64,000 nt of DNA, taken from Candidatus Electrothrix communis (GTDB lineage Bacteria; Desulfobacterota; Desulfobulbia; Desulfobulbales; Desulfobulbaceae). The DNA lies in contig CP130629.1 in assembly GCA_030644725.1 (NCBI GenBank), positions 1,419,572-1,483,571 of the forward strand, in the 5' to 3' direction. Made by a program: the position numbers and the translations under genes. Under the pieces are notes generated by a model. It had not been told where the DNA came from. It saw only the letters and a list, made by a program, of their open reading frames with translations, and did not search any database. Shown one piece after another: positions 1 through 9,671 of the stretch; the stretch's first letter is position 1, and every line of letters starts with the position of its first letter.

Positions 1-255
1 GAGAGCTGGGCAAACTCAACAGTCTATGATGCCGACGCAATCCGCTGTCTTGCCGAGGCCTCGGAATCCCGGCTGGAATCAATCCTCAGAGAAGCCCGCC
101 ACCATGATTTGATCATTATGACGGCTTCCCAACTTAAGGGGACGAAACGGAGAGTCTTCGGCTCCTTAGCCAATGTGGTGGTGGAGAACTGCAGGAACCC
201 GGTCTTTGTTGTCTACTCCGGAAGGACAAAAGAATCTCCAGAGGCCTCCTCATGA
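1..255 (+). CDS. Universal stress protein, C-terminal part (5' end outside window)
   Basis: Frame 1 is open from the first base to TGA at 253-255 and encodes 84 residues of a protein that starts outside the window. The segment HDLIIMTASQLKGTKRR, followed by FGSLANVVVENCRNPVFVVY, matches the end of the UspA fold. In that family a [G-S-(T)-ANxVVxxxxxPVxVV] element forms the last strand and helix around the nucleotide site. The typical nucleotide-binding G-2X-G-9X-G(S/T) motif is only partly kept: GTKRR then GS. The stop overlaps the start of the next gene (ATGA at 252-255), so the two are probably co-translated. The family binds ATP or AMP or acts in stress signalling; the specific role here cannot be told. 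Confidence 0.75.
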   Translation, partial: ESWANSTVYDADAIRCLAEASESRLESILREARHHDLIIMTASQLKGTKRRVFGSLANVVVENCRNPVFVVYSGRTKESPEASS

Positions 256-1529
256 ACAGAATACTTGTTATCGGAGGCGGAGCTGCGGGTATGCTCGCCG
301 CAGGACAGGCCGCAGCAAGCGGGGCAGAGGTGGTCGTACTGGAAAAGATGCCGCGACCGGGACGCAAAATTGCCATCTCTGGCAAGGGACGCTGCAATCT
401 GACCAATAGCGCAGACCTCCCGGAGTTCATCAATCATTTTGGCAGAAACGGACGTTTTCTCCGCCAGGCCTTTCAGCATTTCTTTAATCAGGACCTTGTC
501 CAATTTTTTCAGGAACAAGGCCTTGAGCTGATCACCGAGCGCGGAGGACGGATCTTTCCCGAAAAAGGCAGGGCACCGGATGTCGTCAAGATTTTGCGGC
601 AATGGCTGGAGGATTTATCGGTTTCTCTCCGTCCTGATTCAGCAGTGGAAAAGCTGCTGCTGAAAGACGGGCGGATTGAGGGTGTTCTCTGCAACGGCAA
701 TCCCGTGTACGGCAAGGCGGTTATTCTTGCCACCGGTGGAACCTCTTATCCGGCAACCGGCTCAACCGGGGACGGCTATGCACTGGCCGAGTCAGTCGGC
801 CACAGCATCGAGCCGATCCGGCCCGGCCTTGTCCCTGTTACAACCCAGGGTGATCTTGCCCGGAGGCTCACCGGCCTCCATCTGCGCAATGTCGGGGTTC
901 GGCTCACTATTTCCGATCCTGCCAGCAACAAAAAAGGGCAGAAAAGACAGAAGAAACTCTATGCATTCGGTGAACTTCTGTTCATGAAGTACGGCCTGTC
1001 CGGGCCGGTCATCCTGACTCTGAGCAACGAGATCGTTGATGCCCTGCGGGCGGATAAACAGGTCAACTTGGTGCTGGACCTCAAGCCAGCTCTTGATGAC
1101 CAAAAACTGGATGCCCGCCTCCAACGTGATTTTCTGCAACGGCATAAGGAGCCCATGCATTCGGTGCTGCGGGGCCTGATGCCGGAAAAATTGGTGCAGG
1201 TCTGTCTTGCTGAAACCGGCCTTGTCGCTGACCGTCTTGCCGGAGAGGTACGAGCGGATGAGCGCAAACGGTTACGCTTTTGGCTAAAAAATATCCCTTT
1301 TCAGGTCACCGGATATCACGGTTTTAAAGAGGCCATTATCACCTGCGGCGGCGTGGCGTTGAAAGAGGTTGATCCCCGCACTATGGCTTCAAAATGCTGC
1401 CCCGGCCTCTATCTGGCTGGCGAACTGCTTGACCTCCAGGCGGATACCGGGGGATATAATCTCCAGGCCGCTTTTTCCACGGGCTGGTTGGCGGGCCGTT
1501 CTGCTGCGGAGTATTGTCACGCTTCGTGA
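252..1529 (+). CDS. NAD(P)/FAD-dependent oxidoreductase, BaiN/HI0933 (YhiN) family
   Basis: This 425-residue protein has the family's usual length of about 400. It opens with a dinucleotide-binding fingerprint (IGGGAAGMLAAGQAA, residues 6-20), then an acidic residue at the end of strand 2 (VVLEK), then RKIAISGKGRCNLTN, the diagnostic HI0933 motif. The C-terminus contains the second FAD-binding stretch [31 protein letters not shown]. Members are soluble flavoproteins; a few reduce bile-acid intermediates, but most have no known substrate, so no reaction is assigned. Translation is coupled to the upstream stress-protein gene by an ATGA overlap. The last 45 codons occur again, diverged, at 3246-3380, which indicates an insertion at the 3' end of this gene. 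Confidence 0.9.
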   Translation: MNRILVIGGGAAGMLAAGQAAASGAEVVVLEKMPRPGRKIAISGKGRCNLTNSADLPEFINHFGRNGRFLRQAFQHFFNQDLVQFFQEQGLELITERGGRIFPEKGRAPDVVKILRQWLEDLSVSLRPDSAVEKLLLKDGRIEGVLCNGNPVYGKAVILATGGTSYPATGSTGDGYALAESVGHSIEPIRPGLVPVTTQGDLARRLTGLHLRNVGVRLTISDPASNKKGQKRQKKLYAFGELLFMKYGLSGPVILTLSNEIVDALRADKQVNLVLDLKPALDDQKLDARLQRDFLQRHKEPMHSVLRGLMPEKLVQVCLAETGLVADRLAGEVRADERKRLRFWLKNIPFQVTGYHGFKEAIITCGGVALKEVDPRTMASKCCPGLYLAGELLDLQADTGGYNLQAAFSTGWLAGRSAAEYCHAS

Positions 1530-1689
1530 TATACAACCCCAAGAGGACGGAACAACGCTTATTGTTATTGACTGGGACAGCTTGACGTTGCAAAATATGC
1601 CGAAGCAAGCATTCAAAATCTGTGAAGAAAAAGACCTTGACTGGAAAAAAATGGCATTGTTCCCTGATGATGTTGACGTTATAGAATGA
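1530..1689 (+). pseudogene. 5'-truncated fragment of a small conserved-looking ORF
   Basis: Directly after the flavoprotein stop, a different frame is open to TAG-free sequence ending at TGA 1687-1689. It encodes about 53 residues with protein-like composition (IVIDWDSLTLQNMP, then CEEKDLDWKKMALFPDDVDVIE). No start codon or ribosome site lies in this frame between the junction and the open stretch; the frame only continues backward into the flavoprotein out of phase. I read it as the tail of a gene whose 5' part was lost when this segment was joined to the flavoprotein 3' end. The family is not recognised. Confidence 0.4.
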
Positions 1690-1747
1690 GTTATTAGATT
1701 ATCGATATTGTACTCTGGTGGAACAAACAATTATGGAGATATCTCTT

Positions 1748-3208
1748 ATGAAATGTAAGTTATTTTGGCTGATCTTAAGTATCGGTCTCGTTTTTACTAC
1801 ACCGGGTTTTGCTGAACATAATTGGACAAAACAAATAGCAATGTTCAAACCAATGGTGGTTAATGTAGAACGCTCAAGACAAATCCCATTCGGGACTGAA
1901 AGTAAAGGGAAAAATAAAGCAACAGGTTTTATTGTAGATGCTGAAAGGGGGATCATTGCCACCAACCAACACGTTACTGGAATCAGTCCTTCTGATGTGA
2001 AAATTCACTTTTACAATGGCAGTGTTACGGAAGCAAAAGTCTTGTATTATGATCCAACTCATGATTTTGGCTTTTATAAAATTGACCCCTCAAGTATTCA
2101 ATTTCAACTGCAAGCAGTTACTTTAGGATCAGGACGTACTTTAAAAAACGATAACGAGCTTTTATTGATTGGTAATAATGACGCTGAGGAATATTCGGTT
2201 AAATTCGGTTATGTTGCCAACTTGAATGTCATTAAAGATCAGCCACATTCAAGTTATATTCATACAACGTTCGATCGGGCAGGAGGGTCAAGCGGTAGCC
2301 CGGTTTGGAATACAAAAGGTGAAGTCGTGGGTATCCATGCGAAGGGTACTGATGTTTCAAGTTTTGAATTACCGATTGAATATGTACACGAGGCACTAAA
2401 GCAGATCCAAGATGGAACCTCTCTTCAACGAGGGTATATTGGAGTTGATCTCGATTTGATTTCCATTGGTAAAGCTATTCGCCATTATAATGTTCCTCAA
2501 ATGATTACATCTGATTATGATAGATCATTTATAGGGGTACCAAAGGTTATGTTAGTTGAATCAATTATTCCAAATACCTCTGCTGAAAAATTGCTTCGTC
2601 CAGGCGATATAATATACCGCCTGAATGAACAACTCCTCCGGGATGATCTTTATACCTTCGATGCAATCCTTAACAGTCATGTGGGACAGACCGTAGAATT
2701 AGACATTTACAGACATGGGAAGTTACTTCAAGTTGAAACAGTCGTAGAAGATCTAGAAGAAGAAAAAATTCGACGATTTGTTCGCTTTGCTGGAGCTATT
2801 TTTCACAAAATAACTCCTTCCTTGAGAAGGATGACTGGGTTTGCCGAAAACGGTGTTTACATGCCGTACGCAGATCAAGGGAGTAGCTTTTCACAATTAA
2901 CCATGATTCGCCGCAATACTCCCCACAGTTTTACTTCTAAAGCGATCATTTCAGAAATCAACGGACAAGCAATTAATAATATAGACGATCTTGCCAAAGC
3001 ATGTCAGCAAATTAAGAGCAGGCAGGATACTCATGTTGTTGTTCGCGATTTCATCCCTATAGCAACAAGCAACGAAAAATCAAAAATCGTAACAATCAAT
3101 TCCAAATATGGTCCACTTGAACTTTTTGAGTTAAACCCACAGACCCTTGATTGGGATAAAATAAAACTTCCATTAGCCCAAGAAAAATTAAGGACAGAAC
3201 CTAATTAA
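1748..3208 (+). CDS. Secreted trypsin-like serine protease (S1C) with two PDZ-type domains
   Basis: The start is placed at ATG 1748 because GGAG lies 9 bases upstream and it gives a clean signal peptide ([22 protein letters not shown]). GTG 1718 and ATG 1733 are alternatives. The catalytic triad is visible: His in ATNQHVTG, Asp in [10 protein letters not shown], Ser in [13 protein letters not shown] domain follows ([10 protein letters not shown] to [14 protein letters not shown], about residues 225-345) and a second PDZ-like region ends near [10 protein letters not shown]. The organisation resembles HtrA/Deg periplasmic quality-control proteases, although the length (486 residues) and N-terminal segment differ from DegP. 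Codon use is clearly AT-richer than that of all neighbours (many TTA, AAT and ATT codons), and the gene sits between two copies of the flavoprotein 3' end. Both facts suggest horizontal arrival. Confidence 0.85.
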   Translation: MKCKLFWLILSIGLVFTTPGFAEHNWTKQIAMFKPMVVNVERSRQIPFGTESKGKNKATGFIVDAERGIIATNQHVTGISPSDVKIHFYNGSVTEAKVLYYDPTHDFGFYKIDPSSIQFQLQAVTLGSGRTLKNDNELLLIGNNDAEEYSVKFGYVANLNVIKDQPHSSYIHTTFDRAGGSSGSPVWNTKGEVVGIHAKGTDVSSFELPIEYVHEALKQIQDGTSLQRGYIGVDLDLISIGKAIRHYNVPQMITSDYDRSFIGVPKVMLVESIIPNTSAEKLLRPGDIIYRLNEQLLRDDLYTFDAILNSHVGQTVELDIYRHGKLLQVETVVEDLEEEKIRRFVRFAGAIFHKITPSLRRMTGFAENGVYMPYADQGSSFSQLTMIRRNTPHSFTSKAIISEINGQAINNIDDLAKACQQIKSRQDTHVVVRDFIPIATSNEKSKIVTINSKYGPLELFELNPQTLDWDKIKLPLAQEKLRTEPN

Positions 3209-3245
3209 GCAGCCCAAGGTATCGAAAATATTTCATGTGATAACT

Positions 3246-3380
3246 AAATGCTGCCCCGGTCTCTATCTGGCCGGAGAGCTACTTGACCTCCAGGCGGATA
3301 CCGGGGGATATAATCTCCAGGCCGCTTTTTCTACGGGCTGGTTGGCAGGGAATTCCGCAGCGGAATATTGCAACGAATAA
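3246..3380 (+). pseudogene. Second, diverged copy of the flavoprotein 3' end
   Basis: These about 135 bases translate to [20 protein letters not shown] and onward to AAEYCNE-stop. They match the last 45 codons of the BaiN-type gene (1390-1529) with mostly synonymous differences, including a perfectly shared stretch of more than 40 bases around GCGGATACCGGGGGATATAA. There is no start or upstream coding part. The copy marks the right-hand boundary of the 1530-3245 insert. Confidence 0.8.
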
Positions 3381-3382
3381 TA

Positions 3383-3471
3383 GTAGGTCAGCTTGAGTGG
3401 AGCGAAAGCGGACATGAACGTCTTCAGCTCCTTGAGAGTTGTTTGATTTCGTTTCACTCTATCAGACCTAC
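3383..3471. repeat. Palindromic intergenic repeat, copy 1 (GTAGGTC...GACCTAC)
   Basis: This 89-base element begins GTAGGTC and ends GACCTAC. It contains the hairpin half GCTTGAGTGGAGCGAAAGC near the left end and TGATTTCGTTTCACT near the right end. A second copy lies at 24738-24817 with the same ends and internal words. The structure (terminal inverted repeats, internal stem, no ORF) is that of a REP/MITE-like element. The rest of the 315-base gap (3472-3695) has no convincing gene; GGAGG at about 3678-3682 serves the next ORF. Confidence 0.65.
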
Positions 3472-3695
3472 GCTCCCCTGCCCGCGCCCTGTTTTTCTCA
3501 CTGCTGCAAGGAAATTCCTGTCACGCACCTCGAATTAACATCGAAAACAACCTACGAAGACACGAGAAAACCCTCCGGAAAGAATATAGATTTTATTGTC
3601 CTGCACATGATTTTAGAGTATTTTCTTGATCTATGCACTTCTAACCTGCGCAATACAGAGTTGCTCAAACACTGTCGGGAGGCTTGTAAGAAGTT

Positions 3696-6374
3696 ATGGC
3701 CAGTAAAAATTATTTCAGCGCTGTTACCACCCTCTGCTTCTGCCTAGCAATATGGGTAGGACATTTTTTTGGTTTTTTTAACCTGCCCGAGGGAATGATC
3801 TATGACTTCCTTGTTCAGGTTACGCCAGCGCAACAGCAGGCAACAGAAGACATCATTATCCTGGAGGTAGATGATGCGCCTCTCCGAGAAGGAGATGATC
3901 TTTGGCCGCACCTGCTCACCACCCTCAAGGCGATGCAGCCCCGTGCTATTGTTTTCCCCTTCCTCCCGCCCCACGGCTCTGAAAAATTTTATGCTGCTGC
4001 CGAAAAATCAGATACTATTTTTTTTGCCCGACAACTGACCCAGGAAGAGGGAGAAAACCAGCTGGAGCCCCTGCCTGCCCAGGCCCTTGACCGCAACCTA
4101 CGGATAGGTTTACTGGCCATGCCGCCGACCAGCTATGGCGTTCATCGCCAATATGAAATCGGGTATGCAACCGAGGAAGGTCCTCTGCCAAGTCTGGTCA
4201 GCATATTATCAGCACAGCTGGGTAATCGCCTACCGGATCCGAAAAGCACTGCCTCCTTTCTAATTAATTTTTTTCACTGCTCCCCCACCCTGCCCAGCCT
4301 TTCTTTTGTGCGGCTGCTGACCGGAGAAATCACCCCGGATCTCCTGCGTAATAAAATTATCCTGATCTCCCTTTCCTTCCCTCTCCACAGCCACGGTTTT
4401 CAGACCCCGATTAACCTCGGCGAGGAGAGTATGTCGCTGGTTGAATATACCGGCTATGCCCTGGAAACATTTCTTGAAGGCAAAGAACCCATCCCCACCG
4501 GGCCCTGGCTCACCCTGGCCCTGCTCTGCCTGACCGGCCTCTGCACCTTTTTCGCCTTCCAATACCTGCCGCCCTTGTATCACCTGCTGTATACCGCTGC
4601 CATACTGGCAGCTCTCCTGCTCTGCTCCTGGGCAACAGTGCGCTTTTTCCAGATCTGGCCGCCGGTGGCTGCCTTACTCCTGCTTCAAACAGCTCTCTTC
4701 CTTGTGGTTCCTCTTATCCGACTCAAAGAGCGGGAACAATTCACCCAAAACATCCTTCTGGAGCATTCCGCAGCCCTGCGAAAACACTTTTTCCCTGAGC
4801 GCCTCACAGGGACGGATGAGTACTGGTCCCATATTATTAATATGGTCAATCAGACCCTGCACCTTCATCGCTCCATCTTTCTGGAAACGGTTGAAGGGGA
4901 CCACCGGGTCCGGGAGGTCATTGCCTTACATTGCTCCATCAAGGACATTGCGGAACAGAGACGGGACTATCAGCGCACACCGTATCTCACCGCCCTGGCC
5001 GAAGGCGGTCCTGTCAGCGTATCCAGCTATCTGGCCACAGGCCCGGACGATGAGGAACAATTTCTTGTCCCTTTAAAAACAGCTAACCAAGTCCTGGGAT
5101 TTTGGGCCTTTGGGGTTTGTTCCCTTGACAAGACCGAGCGAAAAACCCTGCTGGAGACGGTACAGATGTTTGCCGGAAAAATCAGCATGGCCCTGCTGGA
5201 ACAGAAAGAATTCCTCCAGCTGGATCGAGTTCAGCATCGTGGAATGGGCAGATTCTTCAGTTCACAGGCCGTTGATGCGGTGAGCACCCAGCTGGATCAG
5301 ATGATCCTGCTCACCAAACGAAGAATGCAGGCTTTGGAGACCCTGATCAACGCTTTGAGCACGGCAACCGTGCTGTACGACTCCTTTGGCCGCTTAATCC
5401 AGATCAACACAAGAATGTCTGAACTGCTGCAGGATATGGAAGGCGTGAACGGCGGCAACTGCTCCTCCCTTGACCTGGGGGTGTGCCTGACCGGCAAGAG
5501 TATGGAGGAAACCCGTGGCTTGCTCAGTCGAGTGGTTATCGAGAAAAAAAATATCCGTCTGCCGGCAAAACTAGGCACAGATGACTGTGCTTTTGAACTG
5601 ATTATCCACCCGGTGACCCTGGAAACGGAATCTACAAAATCCAACACATCCCCTTTTCAAATACTCGGCATTCTCTTCGAGCTCCTTGACATTTCCAACC
5701 TTCAGCAAGCCTGGCATCTCCAAGAAGAACTTTTCGAGCAGACAAATTTCCATCTTCACCAGGATCTGGAGCAAATGCTGGCTGCTGAGGAATTACTCAA
5801 ACAGGACAACCTAGAGACGTCCCGCAAATCCGAAGCCCTGTCTCTGCTGCATAGAAGTCGTGAGGACATGCAAACCTTTGTCGAGGATATTGACAGCTTT
5901 GTTACCGACAACCTGCTGAGCGAGCATCCTGATATCTTTCCTGTTAATCCGGCAACCCTTCTTCGGGAAGCAGTGCGTACCCTGCAACAGGAGGCCGAAC
6001 AAGGCGGGATCACCTGTGCGATCAATGCGCAAGAGCACATCGAACTTGTTTATGCCGGTCCTGATATGCTCAAAGAACTGTTGGCCGCCTTGGTCAAGGT
6101 CTTGTTAGATGATGCCGCATCTGACACAACCCTATCAGCTGATTTCTCTCTTCGCGAGCATGCTGTACTATGTACCTTGAGCAATACAGGCTACGGCATT
6201 CCAGATGCGACTTTTCAACAATACCTGTTTGATCAGGAGGCTGCTCGTTCCGAGGCCTTTGCCAAAATTCACCGAATCCTGCCAGAACTCGAACGATGGG
6301 GAGCCTGTCTCTGCGGAACCAGCAGGATCGGACAGGGCATCCGTTTTGAGCTGATGCTGCGGAGATTTCATTGA
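3696..6374 (+). CDS. CHASE2-type membrane sensor with GAF/PAS-like and degenerate histidine-kinase ATPase regions
   Basis: This 892-residue protein starts at an ATG preceded by GGGAGG. An N-terminal membrane segment (about residues 8-28) is followed by a roughly 240-residue extracytoplasmic domain. Its opening (YDFLVQVTP...EDIIILEVDDAPL) is typical of CHASE2 domains. Three membrane helices follow (about 268-345), then a GAF-like domain (about 360-490), a PAS-like domain (about 545-665), a coiled coil and an HATPase-like end (about 740-890). The end keeps TGYGIPDATF and GQGIRFELML but lacks a clear H-box and a good N-box Asn, so phosphorylation activity is doubtful. It probably senses an envelope signal for the downstream polymer genes: its stop overlaps the start of the CapC-like gene (TTGA), which implies coupled translation. 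Confidence 0.75.
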   Translation: MASKNYFSAVTTLCFCLAIWVGHFFGFFNLPEGMIYDFLVQVTPAQQQATEDIIILEVDDAPLREGDDLWPHLLTTLKAMQPRAIVFPFLPPHGSEKFYAAAEKSDTIFFARQLTQEEGENQLEPLPAQALDRNLRIGLLAMPPTSYGVHRQYEIGYATEEGPLPSLVSILSAQLGNRLPDPKSTASFLINFFHCSPTLPSLSFVRLLTGEITPDLLRNKIILISLSFPLHSHGFQTPINLGEESMSLVEYTGYALETFLEGKEPIPTGPWLTLALLCLTGLCTFFAFQYLPPLYHLLYTAAILAALLLCSWATVRFFQIWPPVAALLLLQTALFLVVPLIRLKEREQFTQNILLEHSAALRKHFFPERLTGTDEYWSHIINMVNQTLHLHRSIFLETVEGDHRVREVIALHCSIKDIAEQRRDYQRTPYLTALAEGGPVSVSSYLATGPDDEEQFLVPLKTANQVLGFWAFGVCSLDKTERKTLLETVQMFAGKISMALLEQKEFLQLDRVQHRGMGRFFSSQAVDAVSTQLDQMILLTKRRMQALETLINALSTATVLYDSFGRLIQINTRMSELLQDMEGVNGGNCSSLDLGVCLTGKSMEETRGLLSRVVIEKKNIRLPAKLGTDDCAFELIIHPVTLETESTKSNTSPFQILGILFELLDISNLQQAWHLQEELFEQTNFHLHQDLEQMLAAEELLKQDNLETSRKSEALSLLHRSREDMQTFVEDIDSFVTDNLLSEHPDIFPVNPATLLREAVRTLQQEAEQGGITCAINAQEHIELVYAGPDMLKELLAALVKVLLDDAASDTTLSADFSLREHAVLCTLSNTGYGIPDATFQQYLFDQEAARSEAFAKIHRILPELERWGACLCGTSRIGQGIRFELMLRRFH

Positions 6375-9300
6375 CCGGTCCCTTTATCCTGAACATCTTT
6401 CCCCAAGGCAGTCTGGCCGGTTCGGTCATCACTCCTATATGGATAGGGGTCTGCATCGTGGCCTGGTTCAACCTGCGCCTGGGCTGGGTTCTGAGCGGTC
6501 TTGTGGTGCCGGGCTATCTGGTACCGCTCCTGCTCATAAAACCCTGGGCTGTCTGCGTCATCCTTATTGAGGCTGTCCTTACCTATCTGCTTGTCTGGTT
6601 CTTTTCAGAACGTTTATCCAAGGTTTTTGGTTTTACCAATTTATTTGGCCGCGACCGCTTCTTTGCCCTGCTCGCCGTCAGCGTGCTGGTCCGCCTAGGG
6701 GTGGACACCTTTCTTCTCCCCCTGCTGGGCGAATACCTCCGAACCGAATGGGGGATTCTTTTCGACTATCGCAATGACTTTCACAGCTTCGGCCTGATCA
6801 TCACCGCATTGATCGCCAACCAGCTCTGGAAACCCGGCCTGCGGACCGGAACCATGAATCTTGTTGTGACCGTGGGCCTGACCTGGCTGGTTGTCCGCTT
6901 CCTCCTGATGGAGTACACCAATTTCAGTGTGGGCAGCCTCGCCTATATGTACGAGAATCTGGCCGCCTCAATGGAGGCCGGGCCAAAAGCCTATATTATC
7001 CTCCTGACCACCGCCTATATCGCCTCATACTATAATCTGAAATACGGCTGGGAATATAACGGGATCGTCATCCCGGCCCTACTGGCCCTGGTCTGGTATC
7101 ATCCCGCCAAGATCCTTGTTTCCGTCCTGGAGACCTGCATCATCCTGGTGTTGGCCGCTGCAATCCTGCGCCTCCCTGTTTTTAAAAAAATCACTATGGA
7201 AGGGGCGAGAAAGATCCTGCTCTTTTTCAATATCTGCTTTATCTACAAACTGCTTCTCGGGCATCTCATTGTCCATTATTTCCCGGAACAACGGGTAACA
7301 GACCTCTACGGATTCGGCTATCTTCTTACCACTCTGATGGCTATCAAAATGTATGATAAGGGAACCTTTATCCGCACAACCCGAGTCACCCTCCAGGTAT
7401 CCTTTATCTCCCTTGCCCTAGCAAGCCTGATCGGTTTTTCCATGACCCTGATGCCCAATTTCTTTGTTACTCTCTCTGCACATAACGCCCCTGCTCTCCC
7501 TGGCCTTCCTGCTTTCCCCGCTCTCTTCTCTTCCTCGCAACAAAGAGCAAAATCCATCACAGAGGTCATCCGGACAGACCAGGTCAGCCTGTACAGAAAT
7601 CTGCACCGAGCAATCTCCCCCCTACCCGCAGAGATGGAGCAGTTCAGTGAGGCCCTGGCTGCATTAAAGACCTTCCGGCAGACAAAAGAATCAACTGCTC
7701 TGCAACAGGCCCGACAGCTGCTGGCTGGTCTGAACTACGGTTTGGAGCGGGTCGGAAAGCAGTATCTCTACCTCCGGGAACAGCCACCCGGCAGAGGATG
7801 GGGGATCTATGCCCTTCGTCTCGACCCAACACAGCCTTTATTGATCGAAGTCCCTGCGCCCTTGGATGAACCGGGAACCGCAGGGGCAGGTGCGGTCCTT
7901 TTTGAGAAATTTTCCGCCTCTGCTCTGGCTGTAGCCGGAACCCATAAAAACGCCAAGAACAACGATGTCCTGCACAGCCACCAAAGCATGCTCCACATCT
8001 TCCAGAAGACCTTTGGCAAGTCAGCTCTCCTTCAAGTCCGAGGAGCGTCTCAAGGGCAAACACAACAAACGCAGGAAAACCGCCTCTGGGTACGATCCAA
8101 AATTCCTGATGCATTAAATCTGACAACCCTGCGATCCCTGACAGGCCCCTTTAATCTACGCTGGGGAACACGAGCACAGGGTAACCTGCTCCGGGAGGAT
8201 ACAGAGGCCCGTTTTGCAGAACTGGTTCTCTCTGGGGGCGGCAAGCGGGCACTGCTGGCAGGATCGATATTTTCCGGGGAAGGGGTCATCAGTCGTGAAG
8301 GCGAGCTTGCTCTACGCGGCTATCTCCAGGAACAGTTGCGCAAAAGCAAACTGGAATCAGCAGCAAAAAAGACAAAGCCCTCCCCCAGACCTCTACTGGA
8401 AGAGCTGCTCTTTTTCGACCGAGAAGTCCTGACCCCGCTGGTCCGTCTCGTCCGCACCTGGCCGGAGAACGACGGGTTAGCCGAATCAACCGGATTAGCC
8501 ATGCATAAGGATGCACTGGACAATATTGCGGACGCTGCTGCGGTACCGGGCTATGAATTGGTCCACTACCGACATACGATCAGCGGCCAAGAATATTTCC
8601 TCCTCGCTGAAGCAACAGGGCAGAAGGAGCGGCATGTTGGAAGCGTTGGAAGCGTTGTTTTCCGGCTGGGGTCGGGTTCCGACCATATCATCCAGGTGCC
8701 GCGCCCCCTGTTCGAACTGCAAACCGCAGAATACGGGGCTGCCCTGTTCGACAAACTCGGTGCCTCAGCCCTGCTCCTCGGCGGAACCCAGGCAGGCATA
8801 AACACGGCAGCAGATCCGCTCCGCCCTGAAAATCGGCGAAACCTCTTCAACCTTATCAGCCAGGTACTGCTGCGGGAAAATAGCGACCGCCATCTGCTGA
8901 TCATCCAATGCCGGGCCGCCGGACGCAAGGATTTGGGCACAGATGCCCTGCTCTCCTGCAAGGACGGTCTTCGCCTGGACGACAGATCCTCAAGCCTGAA
9001 GGACACCTTGACGGAACAGCTGCAAGAGGACGGCCTGAGCTGGCGTCTCCTTACTGGCGAGCCTGCTGAAACCGGGTACAGGGCCGGAGGAATCCCCCAA
9101 TCCTTGTATCTCCGCCAGACCACGAATAAGGATTTCTGCGCCCTCTGGCTCAGTCCAAAAACCCGATTCCAGTACCGGCACCAGCTGGAAAATACAGTTC
9201 AGGCCCAGCAGTTCATTGTCTTAGGAATCAAAAGCGTTGTGGGAGACCTGTTCAGCCAACTGGCAAACTTACCTCCAGGAAAGAATCTTGCCCCGGATCA

Positions 9301-9598
9301 GCTGCCAGGCTTGCAGAACGATATCAGGCAGTACATCGAATTTCAGGACATCATTGCCCTGCAACGGCTTGTCCGCCAATGGCCTGCCCTCCATTTCAGC
9401 CGTTTTCTGGAACGGAACAGCGGCGAGGCCTTCCTCTTTGTCGCGACCGCAGCAGGGATGCGGCCAATGCTGGTTGCCAACCTCTTTCCCCGTTCCCTGG
9501 CTCAGACCTCTTCCCTGTCCGAGGACGAGCTGAATCGGGCCAACATTGAGCAATACCTGAGCAGCAAGGCTGCCTGGCTATGGATCCGATCAGAATGA
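6371..9598 (+). CDS. Giant PgsC/CapC-like poly-gamma-glutamate synthesis membrane protein with repeated C-terminal domains
   Basis: The start is TTG 6371, with GGAG 6 bases upstream and a 4-base overlap with the preceding stop. The first about 370 residues are strongly hydrophobic (roughly ten membrane helices) and carry LGWVLSGLVVPGYLVPLLL and FGRDRFFALLAVSVLVR, which recall PgsC/CapC, the membrane partner of the PGA amide ligase. Classical CapC is only about 150 residues. Here about 700 residues are added, containing at least two copies of one domain (about 395-560 and 680-860). Each copy has LVHYRH/YLYLRE-type strands, an EVPAP or QVPRP element, then GA(A/V)LF(E/D)K(L/F)xASAL and an (A/G)GT motif. 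A partial third repeat may end the protein. The same domain forms most of the separate gene at 12373. The function of the repeated domain is not known to me. Confidence 0.7.
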   Translation: MTGPFILNIFPQGSLAGSVITPIWIGVCIVAWFNLRLGWVLSGLVVPGYLVPLLLIKPWAVCVILIEAVLTYLLVWFFSERLSKVFGFTNLFGRDRFFALLAVSVLVRLGVDTFLLPLLGEYLRTEWGILFDYRNDFHSFGLIITALIANQLWKPGLRTGTMNLVVTVGLTWLVVRFLLMEYTNFSVGSLAYMYENLAASMEAGPKAYIILLTTAYIASYYNLKYGWEYNGIVIPALLALVWYHPAKILVSVLETCIILVLAAAILRLPVFKKITMEGARKILLFFNICFIYKLLLGHLIVHYFPEQRVTDLYGFGYLLTTLMAIKMYDKGTFIRTTRVTLQVSFISLALASLIGFSMTLMPNFFVTLSAHNAPALPGLPAFPALFSSSQQRAKSITEVIRTDQVSLYRNLHRAISPLPAEMEQFSEALAALKTFRQTKESTALQQARQLLAGLNYGLERVGKQYLYLREQPPGRGWGIYALRLDPTQPLLIEVPAPLDEPGTAGAGAVLFEKFSASALAVAGTHKNAKNNDVLHSHQSMLHIFQKTFGKSALLQVRGASQGQTQQTQENRLWVRSKIPDALNLTTLRSLTGPFNLRWGTRAQGNLLREDTEARFAELVLSGGGKRALLAGSIFSGEGVISREGELALRGYLQEQLRKSKLESAAKKTKPSPRPLLEELLFFDREVLTPLVRLVRTWPENDGLAESTGLAMHKDALDNIADAAAVPGYELVHYRHTISGQEYFLLAEATGQKERHVGSVGSVVFRLGSGSDHIIQVPRPLFELQTAEYGAALFDKLGASALLLGGTQAGINTAADPLRPENRRNLFNLISQVLLRENSDRHLLIIQCRAAGRKDLGTDALLSCKDGLRLDDRSSSLKDTLTEQLQEDGLSWRLLTGEPAETGYRAGGIPQSLYLRQTTNKDFCALWLSPKTRFQYRHQLENTVQAQQFIVLGIKSVVGDLFSQLANLPPGKNLAPDQLPGLQNDIRQYIEFQDIIALQRLVRQWPALHFSRFLERNSGEAFLFVATAAGMRPMLVANLFPRSLAQTSSLSEDELNRANIEQYLSSKAAWLWIRSE

Positions 9599-9671
9599 AA
9601 AGGTTTTCTCTTTGCAGATTATCGGGAGCACGGTATCTTTCTCCGGTCGCATCTACAAGGCTGATATCGCC

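Noticed and set aside
3439-3747. 102-residue open frame before the CHASE2-type sensor
   Set aside because: It starts inside a palindromic repeat, overlaps the next gene out of frame and lacks protein-like features.
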